From Nitzschia sp. pyKryTriq1 (Eukaryota; Bacillariophyta; Bacillariophyceae; Bacillariales; Bacillariaceae), in contig OY101128.1 of assembly GCA_956465555.1 (NCBI GenBank), forward strand, positions 62,001 through 126,000: 64,000 bases of DNA. Direction: 5' to 3'. The position numbers were made by a program, and so were the translations under genes. Positions 10,573 to 20,482 of the stretch are shown in pieces (position 1 is the stretch's first letter; each line of letters opens with the position of its first letter). The notes beneath the pieces are model-generated. The model saw nothing but the letters and a program-made list of their open reading frames with translations, made no database searches and was not told where the DNA came from.

Positions 10573-11586
10573 GTACTGGTACTGCTACTGGTACCGGTAT
10601 ACTGGTACTGGTAGCACTTGTTCGACTTCCGCAGTAATCTCCGGCACGTCCACTAGTAGCAGAGAGGCAGGAAGGAGCGAGGCTTTGTTGGCGGCGTTGA
10701 TCATCTACTATACTACTAGCACAAGTACTACTCTACTAGTTGAAAAAAACAACAACAACAACAACTAGTACTAGTAGTAGAGTGACGCTTGAAGTGAACT
10801 ACTATGTCGTAGACCGACAGAGCATATTGGCAGATGCTCGATCGCTCAACACTGTCCTCATCTCAACTTGCCTCTTGGGGCGTCCAGTATTGCTCGTTCC
10901 AGGGGATGAGTTGGACGCCGCCGTAATTCGCCCGTCGCTATCGATATACGAACTAATGATTGCCCGGGTGGTTTTTTATTTGGATATCTGTAGCAGCCTA
11001 GGAATTACGAAATATAAAATGCAAAAATTCGTGCCACAACTAGCAGTATCGCTTGATTTTGGCACTTTGGTGCCGTCTGGAATATTTTATTCTTGACGCC
11101 ACGAATCCGCATACTTTACAGCACTAATTCGTAGAGGAAATAAAACGGTAGTATTATGTAGTAGTAGTATTGCTATAGCTATAATGGTCACTACGGAAGA
11201 GGGCGTCGTAAAATCCATCCGCCGACAATAGCGGATTCTCCCAGGAGGAGAACCAACCGCCCGGCGCTTCTACCAAGTAATTTGGTTTGAACATCATCAT
11301 CATTTCATGATGATGATGATCATGCTGTGGCCCGGCCCAGTCAAGGAATTGTATGTTGGTGCCAGTCAACAGTTGCTCAATGCATTTGAAACGACTCCCT
11401 TGGAAAGTCTTTCCAAAGTTGTTTGGATACTTCGAAACTTCCGGGAATGGAACGGAGAGTTGGTTCTATGATGAGTTTGTAGTACTATACTCTTAGTCAA
11501 CTACTACTACTTGATTGCATTATGAATGTTCGTTCTTTTACGTAGTACTTTTAATCTTTTATGTTAGTCTACTTTCATATATATTC
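10573..11586. other. intergenic region, no supported gene
   Basis: The stretch contains tandem TACTGGTAC-type words (10570-10620), an AAC run (10748-10765) and CTAG-rich words. A plus-strand open frame of about 118 codons near 10740-11096 has no recognisable domain and begins inside the AAC repeat, so I do not call it a gene. A CATCATCATTTCATGATGATGATG inverted palindrome lies near 11294-11318. Confidence 0.4.
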
Positions 11587-13917
11587 TTACATGAGAGCAG
11601 TCGGCAACGAATAATCGAGAGATCGCTCTTCTTCTTCCCGTTCCAATGAAGCATGCTCTTCCATGGCATCCATGGGAAAGAGTCGTTGTTCAAAACTTGT
11701 ATCATCATTGTCATCGCCGCCCATTGTGTTGACGCCCAATTCACCCAGCAGTCCTTTGCCTTGCTTGGACGGTGTATTGTAGGGCGGCGCCAAATATTTG
11801 GACATGCCCGTAAAAGCCGAGAATTCCGTTTGATCGGCCGTGGATCGAGTAAAGGAGTTTTCATGTTGGATCCGTGGTCGACCCAACAAGGAATTATACG
11901 TTTCCGTCTGCAAGACAGACGTCGTCGCCGTCTGCTCATCTTCTTCCTGACCATTTTGCTGTCCATACATCCATGGTTCTCCAATCGTCGAGACATCGTC
12001 TCCACCTTCGGGAACGACAATCTCTTGATTGAGTCGGGAAGGTTGTTCGGCAGGTTCCCAGGTCAAGCCATTGCTTCCATGAGGGCCGCCGGCAGCCATG
12101 TTCGACGTTCCATTGGTAGGCATACTGCTATTTCCTTTGATCATCATATTGTTCGATCCTGGAGACAGGTCACGAGTATGACTTCCATTGCCTCCATCAC
12201 TGCTCGTGAGATCCTTGGTGGAGGACTTGTCATTGTTGTTCATCTTGTAGACTGCATATACCACTAACAAAACGACAAGGAGTCCACCCACGGCTCCTCC
12301 GATAATGACTCCCATATTATTCTTGTCCGGGGGAGCATCTTCGTTTCCAGTGGAGGGATCGGTAGTATCATCATTCTCATTGGGATTACTTCCATCGGCA
12401 TCATACAAGACATCCGTGAGAATGGACCCGTCAAAAAAGTCTTGAAGTGCTTGAGCCTCTTCTCCATCTTCAATATTCTGGATCTCTTCTAGAATGTAGA
12501 CTCTGTACAAGGAACGTCGACTCCTGGTCGAAAAGGCCCCATTGACGAGTGAACTGGCATCATAGGTAGAAGGCAAGGCGACTTTGGTCACAAATTCGAC
12601 CGACAGAGATACGATAGTGATATTGATCATGTTAGCAGTGGCAGTAGTATCGGTGGCATTGGTAGTTTCTTCATCTTGCAATGCCCGTAGTGCCGCTCTT
12701 CTGCTTCTTCGTATGCTGTCGTTGGTAGTTCCCGCGGACGTAGTAGTAGGAGCGGCAACAGCCGCGTCTGGATCCTCAATGGTAGTAATAAACTGTTCCA
12801 GTTCATTTTGAAGGACCTTTTCAATCGCCAAATCACTGTCGTGCACAATCAAGGTCGATTCCAAGGTTTGAATATATTCTCGAATGTATGCGGTAGTGAT
12901 AGTCCTCCATCGTTCCAAGATTGGAGTTTGAGGCATGATTCCGGGTACCGTATTGAAAATCAATGAGGTCGTAGCATACTTGTTTTGCAATCCAGTTCCA
13001 GTCGGAGGACCCGAGGTAGGAGTAGTTGGAGTAGTCGGAGGTGGAGTAGTCGGAGGTGAAGCAGGACCTTCCGTAGTGTTGTCTTCTTTGCCAGAGGTTG
13101 GGGCCAAGGTCGTCACCTCCGTATCGTCTGCCGTATCCTCTGCAGTAGGAGATGGAGTCGCTCCTGACGTATTGGCGGGTGCTGCCGTCAGGGAAAAGGT
13201 GGGCGTCCGAATGGTGGGAAAGGGAGAAGACGGTGTCCGAGTAGGCTCGGGCGTAGCATCCACCACGGGAGCTAGCGTAGGAAACCGAGTGGGAGAGGGT
13301 GTCGCTGCGGTGGTAGGACGGGGAGTGGGGGGTGGGGTGGCAACGGGAGCCGTAGTGGGAGAAACGGGGGCAGGAGTCGGAGCCGCCACCGGAGTGGCCG
13401 CTTGGACCGTCAAACTGAGAGAGCTGAGATTCTCAAAAATGGAATTTCCGGATTGTCTCAATCCCACCACATAGGCCAAGACGGCCGCTTCTTCTCGAAA
13501 GGCTGGAAGCGCGAGAAAGCCTGGATCGTAGTCAGTGGCGGTGGTGATAAAACTAGCCGTGGCTCGGTACTGCATCGCTAGCACCGATCCGGTCGCGTCG
13601 TCTCCCGGACGCGCCGCAAAGAGGAGACTGATCGATACTTCCGGATCGGAAATGGGAGGATCCAAGTCGGTCCGACCTTCCAAAGCCGTAACATAAAAGC
13701 TGGCCGTGCGGGTCTCCCACTCGAGAATGGCAGCGGCCGACAGATCGGAACCATCCGCAATGGGGGAGAGGTCCATGGTGCCTCCGAATCGTGAGTACTG
13801 GCGCTCTTGAGCACGGACAAGTGATACCGGTAGAAGAAGCGATAGCAGGAACGAATAATAGAGGAAGACTCGGGTGGTGGTGGTGGTGATGAGGGGAACA
13901 GCACGTGCGCTTCTCAT
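11587..13917 (-). CDS. single-pass surface protein with Thr/Pro-rich stalk
   Basis: I place the start at ATG 13917 (MRSARAVPL), because a classic signal peptide follows at once (hydrophobic FLYYSFLLSLLLPVSLVRAQ). The open frame extends upstream to 14217 through a GAGTAC microsatellite, which reads as non-coding. The mature protein has an extracellular N-terminal domain of about 140 residues, a long Pro/Thr/Ala stalk (PTPAPVSPTTAPVATPPPTP and similar), and a second globular domain with several N-glycosylation sequons. One transmembrane helix (GVIIGGAVGGLLVVLLVVYAVY) follows, then a cytoplasmic tail of about 225 residues ending in an acidic region. The length is 776 residues. No catalytic domain is recognised. 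Diatom genomes carry many such stalked receptor-like or wall-associated proteins. The ligand and role are unknown. Confidence 0.85.
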   Translation of the reverse strand: MRSARAVPLITTTTTRVFLYYSFLLSLLLPVSLVRAQERQYSRFGGTMDLSPIADGSDLSAAAILEWETRTASFYVTALEGRTDLDPPISDPEVSISLLFAARPGDDATGSVLAMQYRATASFITTATDYDPGFLALPAFREEAAVLAYVVGLRQSGNSIFENLSSLSLTVQAATPVAAPTPAPVSPTTAPVATPPPTPRPTTAATPSPTRFPTLAPVVDATPEPTRTPSSPFPTIRTPTFSLTAAPANTSGATPSPTAEDTADDTEVTTLAPTSGKEDNTTEGPASPPTTPPPTTPTTPTSGPPTGTGLQNKYATTSLIFNTVPGIMPQTPILERWRTITTAYIREYIQTLESTLIVHDSDLAIEKVLQNELEQFITTIEDPDAAVAAPTTTSAGTTNDSIRRSRRAALRALQDEETTNATDTTATANMINITIVSLSVEFVTKVALPSTYDASSLVNGAFSTRSRRSLYRVYILEEIQNIEDGEEAQALQDFFDGSILTDVLYDADGSNPNENDDTTDPSTGNEDAPPDKNNMGVIIGGAVGGLLVVLLVVYAVYKMNNNDKSSTKDLTSSDGGNGSHTRDLSPGSNNMMIKGNSSMPTNGTSNMAAGGPHGSNGLTWEPAEQPSRLNQEIVVPEGGDDVSTIGEPWMYGQQNGQEEDEQTATTSVLQTETYNSLLGRPRIQHENSFTRSTADQTEFSAFTGMSKYLAPPYNTPSKQGKGLLGELGVNTMGGDDNDDTSFEQRLFPMDAMEEHASLEREEEERSLDYSLPTALM

Positions 13918-15297
13918 AGTAGTGCTACTGCGAGTGCTACTGCTGAAACTCTTCTTCATCCTTGGTGGATCCCTGATCTGCAAGGCCGCCGGAGTACCAG
14001 TACCAGTACCGACACCGATTGGCCTACTTGCATCAGAACCGCTGGAGCAAGAAGAGGAAGAAACAGAAGAAAGAGAGGCACTGGCACTGGCACCTTTACC
14101 ACCGCACTGTGCTAATATTCGAGGCGCTGCTTCGATCACGATCATTGTACCGTATGAGTACGAGTACGAGTACGAGTACTGTATGCTTCGGAATAAAGAC
14201 AAGGCAAGGCAAGGCAAGGCAAGGCACTACCAGTAGACGTCGCTTGACTTTTGACTTGTGCTGCTTTTTGGCCACGTCCTCGTACAGTAGTCGGCTTCTT
14301 TTTTCTTCGGTGCCGACTCCTTTATGAAAAACACTGAAGGGAAATAACTACAGGAGTTGCGATGGCAACCAAAGGATTGTGTTGTACGACTACGTTGTAA
14401 TGGAATAGAGGACGTTGCTTTGCTGTTGTTACTCGTAGTACTGGTACCGTACTCTTGCTGCTGTATGTAGTGTGCACCTGTACTGCAGTATTAGTGCTTT
14501 AGTTGGTGCTCTTACGCCATGGCGAGTGGGAAGCGTTCGTTTGATCGTTCCACCAATTCCTAATTTGGGCGGTCGTCTGGCGGCGGGCTCGTGTTATTTT
14601 ACGCAAGATTACGTGTACGTTGGTGGGTGGCAATGCTAATGATAATTATTCTTCGCGACAACCCATCACGCACTTGCACATGACATGATGCATGCATGGT
14701 GGCGGGAGGCTTCCATCATGCATGTGAATAGCCAAAGAACGTGATTCATTGGTTAGCAGAACTATCCGGCGTCGTCGAACGTGGCCAAAGAATGACCCCT
14801 CGGAAAAATTGAAAATAGAATATCGTCTTGCTGTCACCACGTGTGGTCATTGAATCGTGTGCGGCCAAAGAGGCTGCACAAACAAACAAAAGGACAGACA
14901 ACAGACGGTTAATTAATTTCTCCGTTGTGGATCGTTTTACAAGAATCAAAATTGGCCAGGCCGCCGCCTGCTGGGTCGCTTCGGAAAGTGGCGAAGCCCA
15001 AACAACCCATATGCCTACCGGTCCAGTAAAGCACCGGTACGAGATTGCACCTCGCGGACAGTACGTACCAATTCTACGGACTATCGCTTGTCCAGTAGAC
15101 TGGGAGAGAGTACGGAGTACAGGGTAGGTACTGTAGATACAGGATACCGGAAGACTCTCTGGGTATGTACTGGTGTATCAATTTAGGTATATACGTACTG
15201 TATGACAAATCATGATGATACCATACCTACCTTTCTTTTAGTCAGATCACTTTTTATTTCTTGATTTGACTCACTTGACTCATCCAGAAGTCCAGAC
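13918..15297. other. divergent intergenic region with microsatellites
   Basis: The region holds a GAGTAC tandem (about 14155-14180) and five GCAAG units (14202-14226), both just upstream of the 13917 start, then GTAC-rich DNA (14400-14480 and 15000-15200). No gene is supported here. Confidence 0.4.
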
Positions 15298-15867
15298 ATG
15301 GCCCTTTGCTCTAAGCAAAAAAGCCCACTTCCATGTTTCCATGGCTGTTGTTGCTGCTGCAGGTGCCAGGCAGGTACCGGGACTACTACTGTTGCTGCTG
15401 GTGGTACTAGTATGACACCTTTCACCCCAACCCCAACCCCATCCCCAACTTGGGAAATCCAAAGAAAAACCCCCCAAGAAGCAGCTCCCGGGCCCGAGAC
15501 GAACGAGATGGAGGAGCCCATCAAAGCGGATCGGCACATGGTCGAAGAGAATGAGCACGAGCAACAAGCATGCACTCGCGTTGGCAGTCCCCAACAGCCG
15601 CCTCGGGGAGATGTTGCAGAGGAACAAAGCGAGGAGTTTGATGACAATTCTGACAATTCTGATGATGTCTCGTTTGGGGATGGCAATTCTGTTGCCTCGG
15701 TTCTTTCTTCGGACCTTCAACCGCAGAACGAGACTTTCAAGGAGCGCTACAGAATTCTCACAGAAGAAAAGGCGGAACTCCAAAATGAGATCCAGAAACT
15801 CAACAAACAAATGGAAGAAATATCTTCTACTAGTACTACCAGCTCGATCCGACGAACTCTCCGGTAA
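15298..15867 (+). CDS. small acidic coiled-coil protein ORF
   Basis: The 189-codon frame starts at ATG 15298; a more conservative start is ATG 15508 (MEEPIKAD), after the Cys/Thr/Pro-rich leader. The middle is acidic with Asn-Ser-Asp repeats (DDNSDNSDD). The C-terminal part is a convincing coiled coil (FKERYRILTEEKAELQNEIQ and on), followed by a Ser/Thr tail. No known domain is present. The frame ends immediately before a retroelement-like tract at 15868-16114. The coiled coil may therefore belong to a host gene truncated here or to the N-terminal part of the same element. The function is unknown and it may not be expressed. Confidence 0.45.
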   Translation: MALCSKQKSPLPCFHGCCCCCRCQAGTGTTTVAAGGTSMTPFTPTPTPSPTWEIQRKTPQEAAPGPETNEMEEPIKADRHMVEENEHEQQACTRVGSPQQPPRGDVAEEQSEEFDDNSDNSDDVSFGDGNSVASVLSSDLQPQNETFKERYRILTEEKAELQNEIQKLNKQMEEISSTSTTSSIRRTLR

Positions 15868-16114
15868 ACAAGACGACATCCTACAACTACATCTCAACTT
15901 ACTCAATCTATGCATACATCACAAGCATTCTCTCCAACGCTGGAAGAAAATTGTCAACGTAATGATTCTCAAAGAATCAGGCAACTACCGCATCCATCGA
16001 CTACGCGTCAAAAACCTATCTCTCATCCTTCACCACACTCAACGCGACGCCCAACTATGGAATGATCTTCTCTGGATCTCCTTTATTCGAATCGAAAAGT
16101 ATTTGACATCGTAG
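15868..16114 (+). mobile_element. retroelement remnant (reverse-transcriptase leader region)
   Basis: One plus-strand reading contains LQRWKKIVNVMILKESGNYR followed by IHRLRV. This closely matches what I recall of the segment just ahead of the reverse-transcriptase core in a common diatom retroelement family (W..IVNVMI.KEPGN..IHRLRVIHLYEAD). I think it is a non-LTR element, but the fragment is too short to be sure. Only this segment is present, the polymerase core is absent, and the copy is clearly broken. No terminal repeats or tail were seen. Confidence 0.5.
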
Positions 16115-16905
16115 TATAAAGAAAATCAAAATTATAAGATTAGAAACTACTGTTGGCTATGATCGAGATCAGAGAGTGAGAAGCTCTGCTGCATACAAGA
16201 TTTGTACTGGGTATTTTTTTGCTCCTGCAAATCTCACATACCTAGTTGTTGGGTTCCCAGCCAGCACCACATGCATTTTGTTTTTTGTTTTGCTGCAGAC
16301 ATCCAGCCCCCCCCCAAAAAAAACATTCCCCCAAAGAGACCCTTACTAGTTACTGTACGTACCGGTACGCGCGTGTACCCTGGTACTGTACCGGTACTGC
16401 ACTTGTTACACGCACGCACAATCGATTTATCGATCGATGTCATCGATAGATGATGGTGTTATTCGTTCATTTTAACGGAAAGGGCAATACTATTCAAACC
16501 TGGGGGCACATATGGCTGACATGGATTTGTATGTGACATGCTAAATACTTATCATCGGAGTATTAGTCTTCGCCGGCCTTGGTTCCCGGACCCACTTGCC
16601 TTCGCCGGTAGTGGTGAGCACGAGTAAAAAAGCAAGGAGAGTTCGCGCCTTGAAAAGCGGCAATGGACACACACACACACAGCAATAACCAAGAGGCCCA
16701 ACATCTCGCAGCAAGCAAGGAAAGCACGCCCACACACACGGCCCAAATTTTTCATGTCCACACGACTCTACACGACACCCTTCCTTCTTTCTGCTTGCTA
16801 CGTGTCTCCTTGCTATATTGCATTACGACTACGAGAGTAGACTATCTCATCTTGAAAGAAGAAGCAATAGGAAACATCAACATCAACATCAACAAGAACA
16901 GCAAG
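16115..16905. other. upstream region of the metzincin-like gene
   Basis: The stretch has a C/A homopolymer tract (about 16309-16335), GTAC and CCGG words (16355-16405), ATCGAT palindromes (16422-16447) and a CA dinucleotide run (16666-16680). The frame of the following gene is open from 16663, but that extension lacks a protein-like character and is treated as 5' leader. Confidence 0.4.
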
Positions 16906-19338
16906 ATGTCCTCTGCCCGTCGAAGTAATAGCAGCAGTCGAGGAAGCGGAAGTGGAAGTTCCAGTCGTCATCGTTCCTCTTCGTCTTCCAATCATCATCA
17001 TCATCAAAATACTGCTGGCGGTGCTGCTTCTGCTGATGATGAGTATGCTCGTCAACTCCAAGATCAATATCGTCAGGAATTCGTAGCGCGACAACGAGAA
17101 CGGAGCCGAGGCGCTGCTACTACTGCTGCTGCTAATGCTTCGGCACCTCCGGAATCGGTTTTGTGGGGCGGGAGTACCAGTGGTACACGTACAAGTAATA
17201 CACCCTTTGTGCCTCCTACTACCATGGTGCAACCTACGGATCACGACCAATACGAAGTACATTTGGATCATGATGACTTTGATAATGATGACGCCGATGC
17301 ACGATATGCTCGACAGCTGCAACTCGAAATGGAACGAGAAGAAGAACGCCTGAGACAAGCTTCAAGTTCAAGTCGACGGCAGAGCAGGAGCAGCAGCAGC
17401 AGCTATGAAATCACGCCCGTTTGGAACACAGAACCTCCCCATCGTGATGCTGATGAGGATGCTCGACTGGCGCAGCAGTTACAAGATGAAGAGCTCGCTC
17501 GACAACTATCCTCTCGTTTTGTGGTGCCGGGACGATCCGTGCCCCGTACTTCGAACATTAGCAGGAGCGGAACAAGACGGTCTACGACCTCCACTTCCAC
17601 TTCAAGCAATAACAACAGCAACAACAAGAACGACCCATTCAGAAACAGCAGCAGTACGCCATATGTGGTTCCACCGCAGCCATCTTCAGATCCATTCATT
17701 ATGAATCCGTCCGATCAAATGTTGTATTGTCACGACAACGATATTCCTCCCTATACTCGTACCAATTCGACCGTCGATACGAACAGTGATACTTCCGCCC
17801 AAGCGCGTCGGATTGCCCAAGAAATGGACGACGCCGAAATGGCCCAACGTTTGGCCCTCTATGAACAAGAAGCTCAAACTCGAAGAGAAAGTGAACGCAG
17901 TGGACGGACCTCCCGACTTCTCGTGGGCCGAATCCTTCCCCTCCTCTGCTGTGGCCTGGCCGTGGCCATTTCTCTCCTCTTTGTGCTGGGAGTCTTTGAT
18001 CCCAACAATGTCCCAGTCATTGGAGATTGGCTGGATGAACGTGGCAACGCGAACGGTGGTGGTTGGCTCGATCCGTTCAAAGGAAATTCCACGGATGGAC
18101 AAGTACCCACGGTCGATCGGTCCGAACAAATGGGCTGGTCCAATGATGGACGCTCTGGATTGCAATTGGAAATTGTCAATGCCCTCGAAGACAAGTGGCA
18201 AACGTTGTTTGCCACGGCCGTTCAAAATTGGGACGAAGGATATCCTATCGATTCCTTGACACTCACCGTCTCTCGCGCTTCCTATGAAGTTGAATGCAGT
18301 CCCATTACGGGAAAAATGAAAGTCTGCAATGCCGATTATGGTGCGACGCGATGGAGAGGCTTGAATGAAGTCCTGTTGAACAGACAATCCAATGTCATTG
18401 TTTCGTCGAGTGCCAAAATGAATGAATACTACCTGAAAAATGAAGATTCCGATCAACAACTCTATACTCTATGTCATGAAGTAAGTTACCAAGTGTGGAG
18501 AAACTCTTGAGTACATACGGGGACGGTCCGGTCTGTTCTTCAATAGTGCATGCATGCATTCGTCACTCACTCACTCACCCGTTCTCCTTCCTCAACTCTA
18601 CTCCGCCGCCGTATATACTTGACAATACTTCTTATATAGATCGGTCATGGATTTGGATTGCCGCACTGGGATGAAGACTTTTTCAACAAGGATTTGGGAA
18701 ATTGTATGGATTATACGTAAGTTTTATTGCTCGTTCGTTCGTTGCTTCACATCGGATCAGATCCGTTCGTACACACAGTATTTTTTCTCACGCCTGTTCG
18801 CTTGCTTGTCGTTCACAGGAATAATCCGGGAGCGAACAAGGAGCCGGATGCTACCAACTTTATGTTTCTGGCACAGATCTATGGCGGCGTCAATGTCTCG
18901 ACCGGAGAATTGGTATCGCAAAATATGCTTTACAATGACGGAAGTGCTACTACTGGTGATACTACTGGTACTGACACCACTAGCCAAAAGAAGGACAAGA
19001 ACAATGACACGAAGCAACCGGGCGGTCGTCGTCTTGGTCAGCAGTATACTGCTAATACTCAAGAAGAAGAAGAAGAAGAACAAATCTCTCCAATACCGCG
19101 AGGATTATCGTACTGGGCCAACCTACCATTGAATGAAGATGACTCCTCCTCTGCCGTCATCTCTTCTCAAGTACGGCTACTGCCAGACATGAATCATCAA
19201 CGCCGAAGAAGACGAGTCTTGCAAGCCAATGACCATTTTGAAGTCCATCGATTGGAACAAGAAATAATGGACGATATAGTGGTGGAAAGTGGCGACGGGG
19301 ATCTCGTCACGTTGCAATTCTATCTACTCGCCGAGTAG
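16906..19338 (+). CDS. membrane-anchored metzincin-like zinc metalloprotease
   Basis: Three exons are inferred: 16906-18480, 18640-18716 and 18819-19338. Introns begin GTAAGT and end TATAG and ACAG, and phases agree. The start ATG 16906 follows an AAC-rich leader. The joined protein has 723 residues. The N-terminal cytosolic part is Ser/Arg-rich and has four helix repeats of the form A-R/Q-x-L/M-Q (YARQLQ, YARQLQ, LAQQLQ, IAQEMD). A transmembrane helix lies near residues 340-365, and the rest would be lumenal or extracellular. The zinc site HEIGHGFGLPHWDE gives ligands His524, His528 and His534 with Glu525 as base. A Met-turn-like NCMDYT (Met548) follows. These are the marks of metzincin peptidases. 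The first intron falls between HE and IGHG. The substrate is unknown, and the exact peptidase family cannot be named. Confidence 0.85.
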
Positions 19339-19486
19339 TCGTATTATGGCGCTTGTTTGGTTGTGATTTGTGATTTGTGGGTCGAGATAATCCGTCATGG
19401 ACTTACAGCAGTGCCTACTGCTGTACTTCCCGACGAGAGGAGCTGTGTATGTAGTACAGTAGTACTCTCTCTACTAGTAGAGAGTA

Positions 19487-20328
19487 AACTAAGTAGCTGT
19501 ATAAGTACATTGCTGTAAACAATAAAATATCATTTCGCGTGTCACAGAATCCAATATGAACCGGATCGATGAACTCAAGAACATCGTTCTACTCCCAGAT
19601 CAGTTAACATTCCAAGTAAGCGAGAACCCGAAGAAGCAGAGTATTTCGATTGATGATCTTAAGGAATGGATACACTATAAAAATGTACTTAAGCCAGCAA
19701 TTGAGGAATTTCCAAACCAGTCGAAACAACATACTTTTATATTCATTTCCATATACAATTCTATATTAGATACCATTCTCCATCCTCGTTTTCAATCCGA
19801 AAAAACCGAAAAAACACGAATACGCGATGTCTCGTGTTGTAGCGCCGCTCGAAGTGCCATTGCAACAGGTGGTCGGATTCACAGGGAAATCAAAATTATT
19901 CATTTTCGGAATTGCAGCCCTCCTTAAAACACACTACTCGAACCAGAACATTGCTCGGAAAGAAATGGTTTCAAGTCTGGACAATTCTGGAGAGGTACCC
20001 ATTTCTGGCTCCAAAAACACTAGATATCTCGTGATAACATTTTGGCTCCCAGTGCCGTTGCGAGAAGTGGTGGCATTTGTGTCAAAATGAAAATTATTGA
20101 AATCCTGGACTAGTACCGTCCTCTAATGGCAATGCTTTAAAAACCAGGAGGATCATGGTACTCATGCTTCAAGTCTGGAACACTTTAGAGAGCGCCGACT
20201 TTTACTATCGAATCCGAGCAAATATTGTGATGTGTTGGTCGTTCGAGTCATTATCATTCCGACTCAAGCGATCCTCCTGTTTGATCAATCGGACCCGATT
20301 ACCAAGATCCAATATTCCACTCGATTAA
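19487..20328 (+). repeat. dispersed repeat family, copy 3 (about 842 bp)
   Basis: This is the most complete-looking copy. It starts AACTAAGTAGCTGTA, as copy 1 does at 2141, and ends at the AAGATCCAATATTCCACTCG boundary. It holds a 123-codon open frame from ATG 19556 (MNRIDELKNIVLLPDQLTFQ and on) and an overlapping 87-codon frame from ATG 19827 (MSRVVAPLEVPLQQVVGFTG and on). Neither product is recognised. Conservation of the first reading as protein between copies 1 and 3 suggests the family once had coding capacity. Confidence 0.85.
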
Positions 20329-20350
20329 TATTATTATTACTACTACTACT

Positions 20351-20482
20351 ATGCATAGTTGGCAGCGCAGGACACCGAACGATTTCATACAGCTTATCGC
20401 ATTCCCTTGTACTAATACTACTATGCATAGTTGGCAGCGCAGGACACCGAACGATTTCATACAGCTTATCGCATTCCCTTGC
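20351..20482 (+). repeat. 72-bp tandem duplication
   Basis: A unit opening ATGCATAGTTGGCAGCGCAG and running through ACACCGAACGATTTCATACA to CATTCCCTTG starts at 20351 and again at 20423. The two copies of the 60-bp core are identical to the eye and are separated by CTACTA-type spacer. The first 20 bases also occur at 3510-3529. Confidence 0.9.

Noticed and set aside
10740-11096. 118-codon plus-strand frame after an AAC run
   Set aside because: The start lies inside a microsatellite and nothing in the product is recognisable; no splice or neighbour support.
11653-12267. 204-codon plus-strand frame
   Set aside because: It is antisense to the cytoplasmic tail and membrane region of the gene at 11587-13917.
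12935-13474. 179-codon plus-strand frame rich in Val and Gly
   Set aside because: It is the antisense shadow of the Thr/Pro-rich stalk of the surface protein gene on the minus strand.
13918-14217. N-terminal extension of the surface protein to ATG 14217
   Set aside because: It crosses a GAGTAC microsatellite (Tyr-Ser repeats) and would bury the signal peptide; ATG 13917 fits better.
15210-15915. Minus-strand frames of 158 and 211 codons
   Set aside because: They are antisense to the coiled-coil ORF, which has the better coding character; no domain was seen.
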